Shown piece by piece: positions 62,262 to 64,000 of a stretch of 64,000 nt of DNA (position 1 is its first letter; each line of letters starts with the position of its first letter). The notes under the pieces were generated by a model. It saw only the letters and a program-made list of their open reading frames with translations, was not told the origin of the DNA and made no database searches. The translations under genes were made by a program, and so were the position numbers. The DNA comes from Erythrobacter longus (GTDB taxonomy: Bacteria; Pseudomonadota; Alphaproteobacteria; Sphingomonadales; Sphingomonadaceae): positions 186,001 to 250,000 of the forward strand of contig NZ_JMIW01000007.1 in NCBI RefSeq assembly GCF_000715015.1, written 5' to 3'.

Positions 62262-63848
62262 ATGAAGCCCACCACTGTCATTGGTTTTCTCGGCTCAACG
62301 CTCGATGCCGCAAAGTTCGGGCCGTCACGCTGGAACAAGTGGCGGCCCACGGTGAGCATCTGCATGCAGGAGGACCTGCGGGTGGATCGGTTTGTGTTGA
62401 TCCACGGCAGCTATCACCGCCGCCTCGCAGAATTCGTAATGCAGGACATTCGGGATGTTTCACCCGAGACCGAAGTCGTCCCCCACGTCATGGATTTTGA
62501 AGACGCATGGGACTTCGAGGAGGTTTACGGAAAGCTGCTCGATTTCGCGCGCGAGTTCGAATTCGATCCGGACACGCAGGATTACCTGATCCACATTACC
62601 ACCGGCACCCATGTGGCGCAGATCTGCCTCTTCCTGCTGACCGAGGCGCGCTATCTGCCCGGTAAGCTCTTGCAGACGCAGCCTCACAGGGGAGCGCCGC
62701 AGCCGATTGGCACCTGGGCCTCGATCGATCTCGACCTTTCCCGTTATGATTCCATCGCTAGCCGCTTCGCCGAAGCGAGCGCGGAAAGCACCAGCTTCCT
62801 CAAGAGCGGGATCGAAACCCGCAACGCGGCCTTCAACCGCTTGATCGAGGAAATCGAACAGGTCGCTGTCCTCAGCCGCGCGCCGATCCTGCTGATGGGC
62901 CCGACCGGAGCAGGCAAAAGCCAGCTCGCGCGCAAGGTCTACGAGCTCAAGAAGCTGCGCCACCAGGTCGAAGGGCCATTCGTGGAGGTCAACTGTGCGA
63001 CGCTGAAGGGCGACAGCGCCATGTCTGCCCTCTTCGGCCACAAGAAGGGTGCCTTCACCGGTGCGGTGCAGGACCGGCCCGGCTTGCTCAAAAGCGCCGA
63101 TAAAGGTTTGCTGTTCCTCGACGAAATCGGCGAGCTGGGGCTCGACGAACAGGCTATGATCCTGCGCGCGATCGAGGAGGGGCGCTTCCTTCCGGTTGGT
63201 GCGGACAGCGAGGCCAAGAGCGAGTTCCAGCTAATCGCCGGGACCAACCGCAATCTTATGGAAGAAGTCGCCGCTGGCAATTTCCGCGAAGACTTGTTCG
63301 CACGACTTAACCTATGGACTTTTGCTCTGCCCGGTTTGGCCGAGCGACGCGAAGATATTGAACCCAACCTCGATTACGAACTTGAGCGTTTCGCCGAACG
63401 TGAAGGCACGCGTGTTACATTCAACAAGGAAGCGCGGGACCGGTATCTCGCTTTTGCCGAGAGCCAGTCTGCACGGTGGCAAGGCAATTTCCGCGACCTC
63501 GCCGCCAGCGTAACCCGCATGGCGACACTTTGCCCGACCGGCAGGATCGACCGCGAGGCTGTGGATTTCGAAACCGGCCGCCTTGGACGGCTCTGGTCAG
63601 GCGACAAGGCGGAGAGTGAGAGCCTGGCCGACTTGCTTGGCAAAGAGCGGGCACAGGCGATTGATCCGTTCGACCAAGTCCAACTGGAGTATGTGGTGAA
63701 GGTGTGCCGACGCTCGGCCAGCCTTTCTGACGCAGGACGCACCCTCTTTGCAGCCTCACGCGAACAGCGCACATCGACCAATGATTCTGATCGCCTGCGG
63801 AAGTACCTCGCCAAGTTTAAGTTGGACTGGGGTGCCGTCACCCAATGA
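62262..63848 (+). CDS. rtcR: RtcR, sigma-54-dependent activator of RNA-repair genes
   Basis: The protein has 528 residues. The N-terminal domain (about 1-170; DYLIHITTGTHVAQICLFLLTEARYLPG) is the RtcR-type CARF regulatory domain that holds the activator inactive until it senses an RNA-derived ligand. The AAA+ core has Walker A GPTGAGKS, GHKKGAFTGAVQDRPG (the GAFTGA sigma-54 contact loop), Walker B LLFLDEIGEL and an arginine-finger region FREDLFARLNLW. The C-terminal HTH lies near SLSDAGRTLF. It is divergent from rsr across 271 bases with a good -24/-12 site. Confidence 0.96.
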   Translation: MKPTTVIGFLGSTLDAAKFGPSRWNKWRPTVSICMQEDLRVDRFVLIHGSYHRRLAEFVMQDIRDVSPETEVVPHVMDFEDAWDFEEVYGKLLDFAREFEFDPDTQDYLIHITTGTHVAQICLFLLTEARYLPGKLLQTQPHRGAPQPIGTWASIDLDLSRYDSIASRFAEASAESTSFLKSGIETRNAAFNRLIEEIEQVAVLSRAPILLMGPTGAGKSQLARKVYELKKLRHQVEGPFVEVNCATLKGDSAMSALFGHKKGAFTGAVQDRPGLLKSADKGLLFLDEIGELGLDEQAMILRAIEEGRFLPVGADSEAKSEFQLIAGTNRNLMEEVAAGNFREDLFARLNLWTFALPGLAERREDIEPNLDYELERFAEREGTRVTFNKEARDRYLAFAESQSARWQGNFRDLAASVTRMATLCPTGRIDREAVDFETGRLGRLWSGDKAESESLADLLGKERAQAIDPFDQVQLEYVVKVCRRSASLSDAGRTLFAASREQRTSTNDSDRLRKYLAKFKLDWGAVTQ

Positions 63849-64000
63849 CCTAAGCGGCTGCAATCTGAACTGATTCTCGAAATGTGCGACGCAGTCGAGG
63901 TGCTCAAATTCCAAGGCCCTCAGATTGTATTGCGGTGTCGGAACATCCCGCCGCGGCCCCGAGAAGACCATTCAGGCCCGCACATTATGTGGGGTCAATC
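63849..64000. other. Right edge of the window, no gene seen
   Basis: The 152 bases after rtcR contain no convincing start, stop or RNA signal. A minus-strand frame through 63971-63756 overlaps the end of rtcR and has no family pattern. Confidence 0.4.

Noticed and set aside
63756..63971. Minus-strand frame of 71 codons at the right edge
   Set aside because: It overlaps the end of rtcR and has no family pattern or ribosome site.

Overview
The window looks like chromosome of an alphaproteobacterium of the order Sphingomonadales, most likely a marine Erythrobacteraceae relative (Erythrobacter / Qipengyuania / Altererythrobacter type). This is inferred from gene content: a 1565-residue NAD-glutamate dehydrogenase, an EcfG-like sigma factor, a CYP153-like P450, IhfB and a POT peptide transporter, plus moderately GC-rich codon use. 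No rRNA genes, complete insertion sequences or CRISPR arrays were seen.

Layout. 1-7.4 kb: the 5' part of thrS (minus strand) behind a threonine-rich leader peptide, a small membrane-protein/XRE-regulator operon, a DUF3892 gene, a Tat-exported PhoD-like phosphatase, and a hydrolase/TPR/LLM-oxidoreductase run. 7.5-20.3 kb: NAD-GDH, ferredoxin reductase, CoA-transferase, queG, an ABC exporter pair, a P450 and msrB. 20.3-25 kb (minus): a three-gene envelope-glycan operon (UDP-galactopyranose-mutase-like, GtrA, GT-C-like) and a PilZ protein. 25.3-36.6 kb: tRNA-Leu(UAA), ihfB, a GntR regulator, a peptide transporter, FKBP, NnrU, crotonase, mlaA, dxs, a Fur-family regulator, and msrA with a small membrane protein. 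37-44 kb: rpe-heparinase-purH, a DUF2141 protein, and a Tam41-like nucleotidyltransferase with a lipid kinase. 44.2-51.8 kb: a trypsin-nuclease fusion, an FNT channel, a DUF202 gene broken by an amber codon, an EcfG-like sigma factor, and stress-type envelope genes (PLDc_N, MscS, phospholipase D, DUF2945). 52.4-56.1 kb: a secreted TPR-CHAT protease gene carrying two compensating frameshifts.

The most striking locus is 56.9-63.9 kb, a complete RNA-repair / Ro60 island. A divergent sigma-54 activator rtcR faces an operon of rsr (Ro60), a tandem array of five Y-RNA modules, rtcB (RNA ligase), a four-cysteine-motif protein and rtcA (RNA cyclase). The five Y-RNA modules share a Ro-binding stem with a conserved internal loop. 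Several carry circularly permuted tRNA-like domains. One is a full permuted tRNA with a 7-bp acceptor stem, a D-arm, a UGU anticodon loop, a T-arm and an internal CCA. A good -24/-12 promoter lies upstream of rsr. RtcR probably senses an RNA-damage nucleotide through its N-terminal CARF-type domain and switches on the whole set.

Short tandem duplications recur at gene ends throughout the window (2.2, 20.2, 46.3, 49.85 and 50.07 kb).
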